From contig CAWFTG010000006.1 of assembly GCA_963818695.1 (NCBI GenBank), forward strand, positions 1 through 64,000: a stretch of 64,000 bases of DNA. Reading direction: 5' to 3'. Of this stretch, positions 57,036 through 64,000 are shown in pieces (the stretch's first letter is position 1; each line of letters starts with the position of its first letter). A program made the translations under genes and the position numbers. This DNA comes from AP-15 sp963818695. GTDB taxonomy: Bacteria; Pseudomonadota; Alphaproteobacteria; ATCC43930; CGMCC-115725. The notes under the pieces are model-generated. The model searched no databases. It saw only the letters and a list, made by a program, of their open reading frames with translations, and was not told the origin of the DNA.

Positions 57036-57848
57036 ATGACTAGCTCATTCTCCTCAACATACCGCGCGAGCGACGGGGCGGCGTACGAGCGGTTTCTCGG
57101 GCGGTGGTCTCGGCTGCTCGCTGAACCTTTTGCAGAGTTCGCGCGGCCAGCAGATCAGGGCCGACTGCTAGACGTCGGGTGCGGCACCGGGAGCCTCGCC
57201 CTCGCCTTGGCCGAGCGCGGAGCGTCGGATCGCGTAGCCGCCCTCGATATCGCCATCCCTTACATCGCATTCGCGCGGTCGCGCCCGGGCGCCGCCGGCA
57301 TCGGTTTTTCCGTCGGCGATGCCTGTCGCCTGCCTTACCCGGACGGCAGTTTCGCAGCGGCTTTGGCGCAGCTTTCGCTGAATTTTGTCCCGAATGCCGC
57401 GCATGCCGTGCGCGAAATGCGGCGGGTGGTGCGGCCGGGCGGCGGCGTCGCGGCGGCAGTATGGGATTTCCGCGGTGGGCTCGTGTTCCAGCGCCTCTTC
57501 TGGGACACCGCGGCCGGGCTGGATCCGGACGCCGGGGTGGGGCGGGATCGGCTGTTCTCGGGCCCGCTCGCCCTGCCCGAGGGTCTCCCGGCGCTGTGGC
57601 GCGAGTCCGGGCTCAGTGCGGTCGAGCGCAACTCGATCACGATCCGTATGGAGTACGTCGATTTCGCCGATTACTGGGAACCGCTGCTCGGCGGCCAGGG
57701 CCCGGTCGGCGCCTATGTCGAAGGCCTGCCGCTTGAACGGCGGCAGCTGATCGAGGACCGGGTGCGCGCCGCCTTTCTTTCCGGCGCCCCCGACGGAGCG
57801 CGCTCGCTGACCGCGACTGCGTGGGCGGTGCGCGGAATCGTCCGCTGA
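57036..57848 (+). CDS. SAM-dependent methyltransferase
   Basis: The frame encodes 270 residues from ATG 57036. Class I methyltransferase motif I LLDVGCGTGSLALALAER (~45-62), acidic ALDIAIPYIA, motif post-I FSVGDACRLPYPDGSFAAAL, and VREMRRVVRPGGGVAAAVWD are all in the standard order of the UbiE/COQ5-like Methyltransf_11 group. The substrate is unknown. An in-frame ATG at 56952 would overlap the divergent phnA start and its promoter. It precedes the SDR gene by 80 bases. Confidence 0.85.
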   Translation: MTSSFSSTYRASDGAAYERFLGRWSRLLAEPFAEFARPADQGRLLDVGCGTGSLALALAERGASDRVAALDIAIPYIAFARSRPGAAGIGFSVGDACRLPYPDGSFAAALAQLSLNFVPNAAHAVREMRRVVRPGGGVAAAVWDFRGGLVFQRLFWDTAAGLDPDAGVGRDRLFSGPLALPEGLPALWRESGLSAVERNSITIRMEYVDFADYWEPLLGGQGPVGAYVEGLPLERRQLIEDRVRAAFLSGAPDGARSLTATAWAVRGIVR

Positions 57849-57929
57849 CGGCGCTGCTGCTGCAATTTCGTCCGTGCGGCGGCGGCTAAACTGCTATCGT
57901 CCCCGCTTTCTAGATAAGGAGACATCGGC

Positions 57930-58685
57930 ATGAGCTCGAACGGAAAGGTCGCCCTCGTCACCGGCGGAGGAAGCGGGATCGGCAAGGCGGCGGCGATTGC
58001 CCTTGCAAAAGATGGTTTTGCCGCGGTGATCGGCGGGCGGCGCGGGGACCGTTTGCAGGAGGTGGCGCACGAGATCGAGGGTTTCGGCGGGCAGGCGCTG
58101 GCGGTGCCGACCGATGTCACCGACCCCGCGTCGGTCAAGAACATCTTCGCCAAGACGAAGGAGCGGTTCGGCCGGCTCGACGTGCTGTTCAACAATGCCG
58201 GCTTCGGCGCAGCGGCGCCGATCGAGGAATTGCCATACGAGCGTTGGAAAGCCGTCATCGACACGATCCTGACCGGTTCCTTTCTGTGCACGCAGGAAGC
58301 ATTCCGGATCATGAAGGATCAGCAGCCGGTGGGCGGGCGGATCATCAACAACGGCTCGATCTCGGCGCATGCGCCGCGGCCCAATTCGGCCGCCTATACC
58401 TCGGCCAAGCACGCTATCACCGGCCTCACCAAATCGACCTCGCTCGACGGCCGCAAATACGACATCGCCTGCGGCCAGATCGACGTCGGCAACGCACTGA
58501 CCGAGATGACCCAGCGCATGCAGCGCGGCGTCCCGCAGGCCAATGGCACGGTCATCGAAGAGCCGACAATGGATGTGCAGAACGTCGCTCGCGCGGTGGT
58601 GTTCATGGCGACCGTCACGCCGGAAGCCAACGTCCAGTTCCTCACCGTGATGGCGACCAAAATGCCGTTTGTCGGGCGCGGCTGA
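57930..58685 (+). CDS. Short-chain dehydrogenase/reductase
   Basis: The frame encodes 251 residues from ATG 57930 with AAGGAG upstream. TGGGSGIGKAAA (10-21), NNAGFG, NNGSISAHAP with the catalytic Ser, and YTSAKHAITGLTKS with Tyr-xxx-Lys are all present, so it is an active classical SDR. The specificity (alcohol, sugar or acyl group) is not evident. Its stop lies four bases from that of the convergent permease gene. Confidence 0.88.
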   Translation: MSSNGKVALVTGGGSGIGKAAAIALAKDGFAAVIGGRRGDRLQEVAHEIEGFGGQALAVPTDVTDPASVKNIFAKTKERFGRLDVLFNNAGFGAAAPIEELPYERWKAVIDTILTGSFLCTQEAFRIMKDQQPVGGRIINNGSISAHAPRPNSAAYTSAKHAITGLTKSTSLDGRKYDIACGQIDVGNALTEMTQRMQRGVPQANGTVIEEPTMDVQNVARAVVFMATVTPEANVQFLTVMATKMPFVGRG

Positions 58686-58689
58686 GGTC

Positions 58690-59487
58690 TCACTCCTCCT
58701 CTTCCTCCATCGCGCTCTCGTGCCAGTGTCGCAATAGCAGGCGCGAGACCAAATCGAGGACGAGATAGATCACGATGCCGGTCACCGACAGCAGGAAGAG
58801 CGCGGCGAACAGGCGCGGGATCGCGAGGCGGTAGCCGGCTTCGAGGATGCGGAAGGCAAGCCCGGTCTCGGTACCGCCGGTGCCGGCGACGAATTCCGCG
58901 ACAACCGCGCCGATCAACGCGAGCCCGCCGCTGATCCGGAGCCCCGCGAGAAAATAGGGCAGTGCGGTCGGCAATTTCAGGTAGCGCAATGTCTTCCCGG
59001 TCGAGGCGCCGTAGAGCCGGAACAGCGCCAGCAAATTGCGGTCGGCACTGTTGAGCCCGACCGTCGTGTTCGCGACGACCGGAAAGAACGCGACGATCCA
59101 GGCGCATACGAGGAGGGCGAGAAAAGGCTCGCGCACCCAGATGATGATCAGCGGCGCGATCGCGACGATCGGCGTCACCTGCAGGATCACTGCATAAGGA
59201 AAAAGGCTGAGCGCGAGGATGCGCGACAGCGAGAACAGCAACGCAATGCCGCCGCCGAGGACGGCAGCAGCCGCCAGTGCCGCCAGAGTGATGCGCAGGG
59301 TCACCAGCAGCGAGCCCATTAGGCTCGGCCCGTCGGTCCACAAGGTCTGCCCAATCAGCACCGGGCCTGGCAGGATGTAAGGGGGTATGCCCTCGGCACG
59401 GACGATGATCTCCCATAAGGCGAGCAGAGCTGCACCTACCGCGAGTGGAGCTGCGATCCGCCATACGCGAGCCCGTAGTCGCCGCAT
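58690..59487 (-). CDS. ABC transporter permease (SsuC/ThiX type)
   Basis: The frame encodes 265 residues; ATG 59487 (MRRLRARVWRIAAPLAVGAA) is the first start clear of the palindromic repeats upstream. Six hydrophobic helices are visible, with the EAA-loop segment LFRLYGASTGKTLRYLKLPT and QVTPIVAIAPLIIIWV, as in permeases for sulfonates, nitrate and pyrimidines. With the ATPase and NMT1-type binding protein encoded upstream it forms an importer. An acidic C-terminus (MEEEEE) is unusual. Confidence 0.87.
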   Translation of the reverse strand: MRRLRARVWRIAAPLAVGAALLALWEIIVRAEGIPPYILPGPVLIGQTLWTDGPSLMGSLLVTLRITLAALAAAAVLGGGIALLFSLSRILALSLFPYAVILQVTPIVAIAPLIIIWVREPFLALLVCAWIVAFFPVVANTTVGLNSADRNLLALFRLYGASTGKTLRYLKLPTALPYFLAGLRISGGLALIGAVVAEFVAGTGGTETGLAFRILEAGYRLAIPRLFAALFLLSVTGIVIYLVLDLVSRLLLRHWHESAMEEEEE

Positions 59488-59517
59488 ACCTATTGCATAC
59501 GGCCGCGCGCAAACTTG

Positions 59518-59657
59518 CCCTCTCCGCCCGCTAGCGGGGGGAGAGGGAGGGGACCCGTCGCGAAGCGATGGGGAGGGTGAGGTGGGCTGGGTCGCGGCTC
59601 TGGCACGAAACACCCCCACCTCACCCCGACCCTCTCCGCCCCCAAGGGCGGAGAGGG
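59518..59657. repeat. Paired palindromic repeats (large inverted structure)
   Basis: Two hairpins, CCCTCTCCGCCCGC with CGGGGGGAGAGGG (59518-59547) and CCCTCTCCGCCC with GGGCGGAGAGGG (59630-59657), lie head to head. Between them GGGTGAGGTGGG (59575-59586) and CCCACCTCACCC (about 59613-59625) are also inverted. It is a BIME-like intergenic element between the ATPase and permease genes. Confidence 0.7.
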
Positions 59658-59690
59658 AGAAATAAATGGCGATGTAGTGCGGCCGGCCAT

Positions 59691-60506
59691 TTATTGGGCT
59701 GCCATCGCGTTTGCCAGTCGCTCCGACACCGCCGCACAGAGCGCGGCGTAATTCGGTGAGGTGCGCAGCGAGCGGTGGCGCGGCCGCGGCAGCGCCACCG
59801 GCAACTCGGCGACGATACGGCCGGGCCGCGGCGTCATTACGGCGATGCGGGTCGACAAGTAGACGGATTCGAAGACACTGTGGGTGACGAAGACGACGGT
59901 CGGTTGCCGGCTCTCCCACAGGCGCATCAGATCGTCGTTGAGCCCCATCCGGGTGATCTCGTCGAGCGCGGCGAAGGGCTCGTCGAGGAGCAGCAAGTCG
60001 GGATCGGTGACCAGCGCGCGGGCGATCGAGACGCGCATCCGCATGCCGCCCGAAAGCTGCCGCGGATAGGCCCGCTCAAACCCGGCGAGGCCGACCGATT
60101 GGATCTCGGCGGCGGCCCGTTCGCGCTCGGCAGGCCCGACGCGCCCGGTTAGCCGAAAGGGCAGCAGCACATTGTCTGTGACAGTGCTCCACGGCATCAG
60201 GGTCGGGTCCTGGAATACAAAGCCTATCCGCCCCGCTGGAACGTGCCCGGCGCGGTCCGTTTCGAGCAACAGGCGACGGGCGCCTGAACTCGGCTCGCTG
60301 AGCCCGGCAATGATGCGCAACAACGTGCTCTTGCCGCAGCCGGAGGGGCCGAGCAGGCTCAAGAACTCGCCGCGATGAATATCGAGATCGATCCCGTCGA
60401 GCGCCGTCACCCCGGTGGCGAAGCGTTTGCCGACACTACGTAAGACGACGAGCGAATTCGTCGCTGGGGATCGCGTCAGCAGGTCCGGCGACAGCGTTTT
60501 CGTCAG
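59691..60506 (-). CDS. ABC transporter ATPase (SsuB/TauB type), probable CTG start
   Basis: About 271 residues. Walker A LGPSGCGKSTLL, Q-loop FVFQDPTLMPW, signature LSGGMRMRVSIARAL, Walker B LLLLDEPFAALDE and H-loop FVTHSVFESV are intact. No ATG, GTG or TTG precedes the domain in frame. A CTG at 60506 overlaps the stop of the binding-protein gene (CTGA) in the way an ATGA coupling would. As written the upstream frame also reads straight in because of the frameshift in the binding-protein gene. Confidence 0.83.
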   Translation of the reverse strand: MTKTLSPDLLTRSPATNSLVVLRSVGKRFATGVTALDGIDLDIHRGEFLSLLGPSGCGKSTLLRIIAGLSEPSSGARRLLLETDRAGHVPAGRIGFVFQDPTLMPWSTVTDNVLLPFRLTGRVGPAERERAAAEIQSVGLAGFERAYPRQLSGGMRMRVSIARALVTDPDLLLLDEPFAALDEITRMGLNDDLMRLWESRQPTVVFVTHSVFESVYLSTRIAVMTPRPGRIVAELPVALPRPRHRSLRTSPNYAALCAAVSERLANAMAAQ

Positions 60507-61493
60507 GGCTTCATACCCACTTTCTTGTCGACGAACTGCAAGGTGAAGGCTTTGCGGAAGTCGAGATCCTTGGGGTAGATGCCGGCATTTCGCCATCGTG
60601 TCGAAGAACTCGCGCCAGCGCTCCTCGGTCATCGCCCCGATGCCGCCCGTCTTGGCGTCCCCGCTGTCGACGATGCCGTATTGCTTGATCTTGGCGATGC
60701 CATAGGCCAGCAACGCGTCGGTCATCTCCGGATTGTCGCGTTTTATCAGCGCGTTGGCCGGCGCCGGATCGCCATAGAGATAGCTGTACCAGCCCTCGAT
60801 GCTGGCATCGACAAAGCGCTGCACGAGATCGGGCTTTTCCTGCACGAGTTTGTCGGAGGTCTGGATCAGCGATCCATAGCTCGAATAGCCGGCATCGGCG
60901 AGCAACATGACGACCGGCTTTACCCCCTGGGATTCGATCGTGAACGGCTCGCTCGACAGATAGCCCTGCTGGACCGCCTTGGTATCGGCGAGGAAGGGTG
61001 CGACGCTGAAGGTGTAGGGCCTGATCTGGTCGTCGGTGTAGCCAAACTTACTCTTGAGGAAAACCCAGCTGGTGATGCGCGTATCCGAGCCGATCATGAT
61101 CGGCTTGCCTTTGAGTGCGGCGAGGCTGTCATTGCCCTGCCCGGGATGGGCGATCAGCACAGACGGGTCCTTCTGGAAAATCGCCGCGACCGCAACCAGC
61201 GGGATGTTTTCCTGCACGAAATTCAGCGGGATAAACGAGTTTGGCGCGAGGTTAAAGTCGAGCCGGCCGGCGGCGAGGAGCTGCGCGTGGTTGACCTGCG
61301 GTCCGCCCTGCCGCAACGTCACTTCAAGCCCGTGCTGCCGGTAAATCCCCGTAGCGACCGCCTGGTAGTAGCCGCCGTGCTCGGCCTCGGCTTTCCAATC
61401 CGTGCCAAAGGTGATTGTTTCCGCAGCTGTCGCGCCGCACGCCAGGGCCAGACCGGCCGCCACCCATATAAAAACCCCAATCACAATCCGCAT
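60503..61493 (-). pseudogene. NMT1/THI5-type ABC binding protein, one frameshift near its 3' end
   Basis: Starts at ATG 61493 (MRIVIGVFIWVAAGLALACG, a signal peptide), with TFGTDWKAEAEHGGYYQAVA and GIYRQHGLEVTLRQGGPQVN, the NMT1/THI5 fold of riboflavin, pyrimidine and sulfonate binders. The main frame keeps to EERWREFFDTMAK (near 60595). Removing one T there restores AGIYPKDLDFRKAFTLQFVD and the stop TGA at 60505-60503. Without that change it would be fused to the ATPase. The natural ligand is not predictable. Confidence 0.78.
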
Positions 61494-61640
61494 CACCGCC
61501 AACTCCCATTGCCGCGCCTGCAAGTCTAGACGGAGGCACGACGGCCGTCACCGGCTGCTCTCGCCATGCATGACACAATCGTGTATCGTTCACTAAAGAC
61601 CCCGCTCCGATCGGGGCGGGCGAGGGCAGTGGAGCGCGCG

Positions 61641-62495
61641 ATGAGGAATTTGCTGACCGTAGTCGGCGACGGCAATGCCGGGCCGGTTCTCGACACCGCT
61701 TTGATGGCGGCGCAACGTTTCAATAGCCATGTCGTCGGGTTGCACAGCCTCACGACCGAATACGCCGTGGTGTTCGGCGGCGAGATGGGGTTTTCGATCT
61801 CGTCGGAGGTCGATCGCACCCTCGAGCGCGAGGGCCATGAACGCCGCGATCAGGCGCGCAGGCTGTTTCGCGATTTCATGAATGCAAAGGGTGTCCCGCT
61901 CGATCCGGTGCCGGCGGGACACAATGGCCCGAGCGCCTCCTGGCGGGAGGAGGACGGACGGCAGAACGCCGTGGTCGGGATGATCGGCCGAGTCTTTGAC
62001 CTGATCTTAGTCGAGCAACCCGAAAAGCTCGCCTCGATCGCCGAGGCCACCCTGGAAGACGCCTTGTTCGAGAGCGGCCGCCCCGTGTTGATGGTGCCAA
62101 AGCGCAGCCTGCCGACCCTGGGCGAGGTCGTCGCGATCGCATGGAACGGCAGCACCGAGACTGCCGTCACGGTGGCGATGGGGATGCCGTTCCTCAAGCA
62201 GGCCCGCAAGGTCGTCGTCGTGACGGTCGGCCCGCAACATATGCCTGAGCCGGGCCCCGAGGGCGAAGAGCTGGCGCGTACGCTCGAACGGCACGGCATG
62301 GACGTCAGCGTCCGGATGGCCTATGGCCGACAGAAAGCCCAGGGCGAGTCGTTTCTGAAGGAAGCGATGGCGGCTGGTGCCGATCTCCTGCTGAAGGGCG
62401 CTTACACGCAGAGCCGCATCCGCCAAATGATCTTTGGCGGCGGCACCCGGCACATCATCATGGAAGCGCAGCTCCCCGTCCTGATGGCGCGCTGA
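61641..62495 (+). CDS. Tandem universal stress protein
   Basis: The frame encodes 284 residues; ATG 61641 is chosen (MRNLLTVVGDGNAGPVLDTA) because upstream in-frame sequence is not USP-like. Two USP halves are seen: ~1-140 and ~150-284, the latter with VAIAWNGSTETAVTVAMGMP and the terminal GGTRHIIMEAQLPVLM. The Gly-x2-Gly-x9-Gly pattern for ATP binding is partly present (FGGGTRHIIMEA). Such proteins respond to stress or starvation. A monocistronic gene, divergent from the binding-protein gene. Confidence 0.85.
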   Translation: MRNLLTVVGDGNAGPVLDTALMAAQRFNSHVVGLHSLTTEYAVVFGGEMGFSISSEVDRTLEREGHERRDQARRLFRDFMNAKGVPLDPVPAGHNGPSASWREEDGRQNAVVGMIGRVFDLILVEQPEKLASIAEATLEDALFESGRPVLMVPKRSLPTLGEVVAIAWNGSTETAVTVAMGMPFLKQARKVVVVTVGPQHMPEPGPEGEELARTLERHGMDVSVRMAYGRQKAQGESFLKEAMAAGADLLLKGAYTQSRIRQMIFGGGTRHIIMEAQLPVLMAR

Positions 62496-62573
62496 GCCAC
62501 CCAAAGCGTCTCGAGCCGAGAGCGTTCGGGAGCCCAATGCTACGCCTTGCTTGTCCGTTGGTGGCGTATCAGG

Positions 62574-63866
62574 TCATTTGACCGGCTTGGCGGATCGCGG
62601 GGAGGCGAGAATTGGCGAAGACCTCGCCGACTGCGCCGAGCGCCTTCGCGGTTCCGGCTGGATCCCGAAATGCGCCATGTATCTCGCGTAACGCTCGCGC
62701 TCGAGCGCGGCATCGAGACCGTACTCCTCGAGCCGAGATCCGTGGGCGCCGTAGCCGCCGTTCGGCCTTGCCTTAACCAACCGGCCGATCCGGGCAGCAG
62801 CATCAGGCTGCAAAGCGCCCCCGAAATGACTGTACAGTGCCGCCACGGTGCCAACGGGGTCCTTGACCAGATCCAGGTATTGAACGTGAAAGATCGGCTC
62901 GGCGAAGCGCTTCTCTTGCGCCGCGGCAATCATCAGTTCGGTCGCCGCCAGCCAGCGGTCACTGTCCTGCCGGCCGATTTCCGCCTTGTCGATGCTGCGG
63001 GTGAATGGCCGCCTCAGGGTCTCGGTCAGCCGCGCAACCGACAACAAGACTGCGAGCGGATCCCGGTGAACGAAGACCAGTCGTGCGTCCGGATAGACCG
63101 CCCTTATCGCGTCTAGTGCGAAGACATGGTCGGGGCATTTGAGCACCCACCGCCCGCCCACCGCCGTCTGATGCTGCAGGTGCTGCAGAAAGCGCTTGTG
63201 AAAGCGATAGGCTTGGAGATGTCCGGTTGCGTCGAGCCAGCGTCGGTAGCTCGGAATACGGTAAGTCGTATCGAAGCGCAAGCTGGCGAAGACATGCGCA
63301 GTGATCTCGGAACATTCCTGGGGCGAGCCCGCGTCGATCGGGTGCATACGACGGAAATCCGGCGCCAGCAACCCGAAGAGCCGCAGTTGGCGGGCGACCC
63401 GCCGCGCCCGGCGGTCGAGTCCGGATTTGGCATTTCTGGGCGGATAGGGGTGGATCAGCTGCCAGACGCGCGGCACCAGATTGGCCGGATCCTCGGCCAA
63501 CAGGCTATGCAAAAACGTCGTGCCCGAGCGGGGAAGCCCGGAGATGAAGATCGGCCGATCCACCGGCCGGGCGAGAATTTCCGGCGCCCTCTGCTCTTCG
63601 TCAAAGAGCCGAAGCAGGTTCGACAAGAACCGCACCACATCCCAGCGGGTCGCAACTCGTCCGACCAGACTTAAATTCCCATCCTCGTAACAGGCGCGGA
63701 GAAGCTTCTGCATCGGATCAAGGAAAGCCGTTTCGCCAAATTCGGTCAGCCCGGTGCGGCGGCGCGCCAGAGCGATCAGCTGATCGGCGCTGAGCGGTTC
63801 GCGCAAGGGCGCAAACACATCGCCCAGCATATCGGCGAGCTGAAAGAGGGCGGATATTGGCAGCAT
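62574..63866 (-). CDS. PAPS-dependent sulfotransferase family protein
   Basis: The frame encodes 430 residues from ATG 63866. The 5'-phosphosulfate loop is FISGLPRSGTTFLHSLLAED (~113-132), the 3'-phosphate motif is RLVFVHRDPLAVLLSVARLT, and WVLKCPDHVFALDAI lies between, as in Sulfotransfer_3-type enzymes. The acceptor is unknown. About 78 bases separate it from the convergent stress-protein gene; TCTCG-AGC-CGAGA near 62510 may be a weak shared terminator. Window end (63867-64000) holds no gene. Confidence 0.85.
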   Translation of the reverse strand: MLPISALFQLADMLGDVFAPLREPLSADQLIALARRRTGLTEFGETAFLDPMQKLLRACYEDGNLSLVGRVATRWDVVRFLSNLLRLFDEEQRAPEILARPVDRPIFISGLPRSGTTFLHSLLAEDPANLVPRVWQLIHPYPPRNAKSGLDRRARRVARQLRLFGLLAPDFRRMHPIDAGSPQECSEITAHVFASLRFDTTYRIPSYRRWLDATGHLQAYRFHKRFLQHLQHQTAVGGRWVLKCPDHVFALDAIRAVYPDARLVFVHRDPLAVLLSVARLTETLRRPFTRSIDKAEIGRQDSDRWLAATELMIAAAQEKRFAEPIFHVQYLDLVKDPVGTVAALYSHFGGALQPDAAARIGRLVKARPNGGYGAHGSRLEEYGLDAALERERYARYMAHFGIQPEPRRRSAQSARSSPILASPRSAKPVK

Positions 63867-64000
63867 CGGGGACCTTTCCGGCCGAACACGCCTAAACGGC
63901 GCCGGATGTGCGAGAGTTCCAGCTATGTATATGATTTCACGGTGATAGCGATGCGACCGAAACCCGCGGTCAGACTTGCTGCTAACGCCGGAAATTGCGC

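Noticed and set aside
1..64000. CRISPR array, rRNA or tRNA genes
   Set aside because: No regularly spaced repeats and no recognisable tRNA or rRNA sequence were seen, including around the integrase.

Overview
The window is GC-rich DNA from an alphaproteobacterium, most likely of the Hyphomicrobiales/Bradyrhizobium-Rhodospirillales sphere. This is inferred from codon use, plasmid-type ParB/ArdC/strawberry-notch genes, a TrbB fragment and many ABC transporters. About 1-43.3 kb is an accessory region (integrated element or plasmid-derived island). About 43.4-64 kb looks like ordinary chromosome.

Left to right: (1) 1-9.3 kb, all on the minus strand, is a plasmid/ICE module: ParB-family protein, a small conserved hypothetical, ArdC antirestriction protein, DUF3846 protein, small proteins and a strawberry-notch helicase. 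Several of these genes carry single-base frameshifts. Three of them are preceded by copies of one leader that can fold as a hairpin, with compensatory changes and a loop complementary to the Shine-Dalgarno region. (2) 9.7-17.4 kb, also minus strand and with no frameshift, holds a sigma-factor-like protein, an HTH protein and an ImmA/IrrE-UvrD helicase fusion. These are followed by a complete bacterial ubiquitin-like conjugation operon (two-domain Ubl with C-terminal Gly, E2-like, JAMM peptidase, E1-like), i.e. a Bil-type antiphage system. (3) 17.7-19.5 kb is a HigB/HigA-ImmA toxin-antitoxin operon.

(4) 20.1-34.6 kb: a YhaN/YhaO-like (SbcCD-like) ATPase-nuclease pair lies divergent from a CARF-type sigma-54 activator, broken by several frameshifts. 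A near-consensus -24/-12 promoter begins three bases after the activator gene. It faces a type I restriction-modification operon (hsdR, hsdM, hsdS) that continues into a DUF3696 ATPase and an HKD-motif protein. This suggests a signal-inducible restriction locus. (5) 34.5-36.2 kb, minus strand, encodes a TcmP / three-Cys-motif (Gp37/Gp68, DUF5131) pair. (6) 36.4-38.6 kb: a dif-like 11-6-11 site, a tyrosine recombinase (frameshifted) and a DNA-methyltransferase-like protein, probably close to an element boundary. (7) 38.7-43.3 kb is decayed: a Tat-exported amidohydrolase that is intact, then fragments of trbB, a serine recombinase, a Sel1-repeat gene and an internally deleted IS5-type transposase.

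(8) 43.4-64 kb: an SDR, a branched-chain-amino-acid-type ABC binding protein with two ATPases, hisI, a class III aminotransferase, and a three-gene Fe3+/2-aminoethylphosphonate-type ABC importer next to a 2-hydroxyacid dehydrogenase and a phosphonoacetate hydrolase. These are followed by a methyltransferase, a second SDR, an NMT1/THI5-type ABC importer, a tandem universal stress protein and a sulfotransferase.

The many single-base frameshifts, often at short homopolymers, may be assembly errors or real decay; this cannot be settled from the sequence alone. All functions below are read from motifs and context without database searches.
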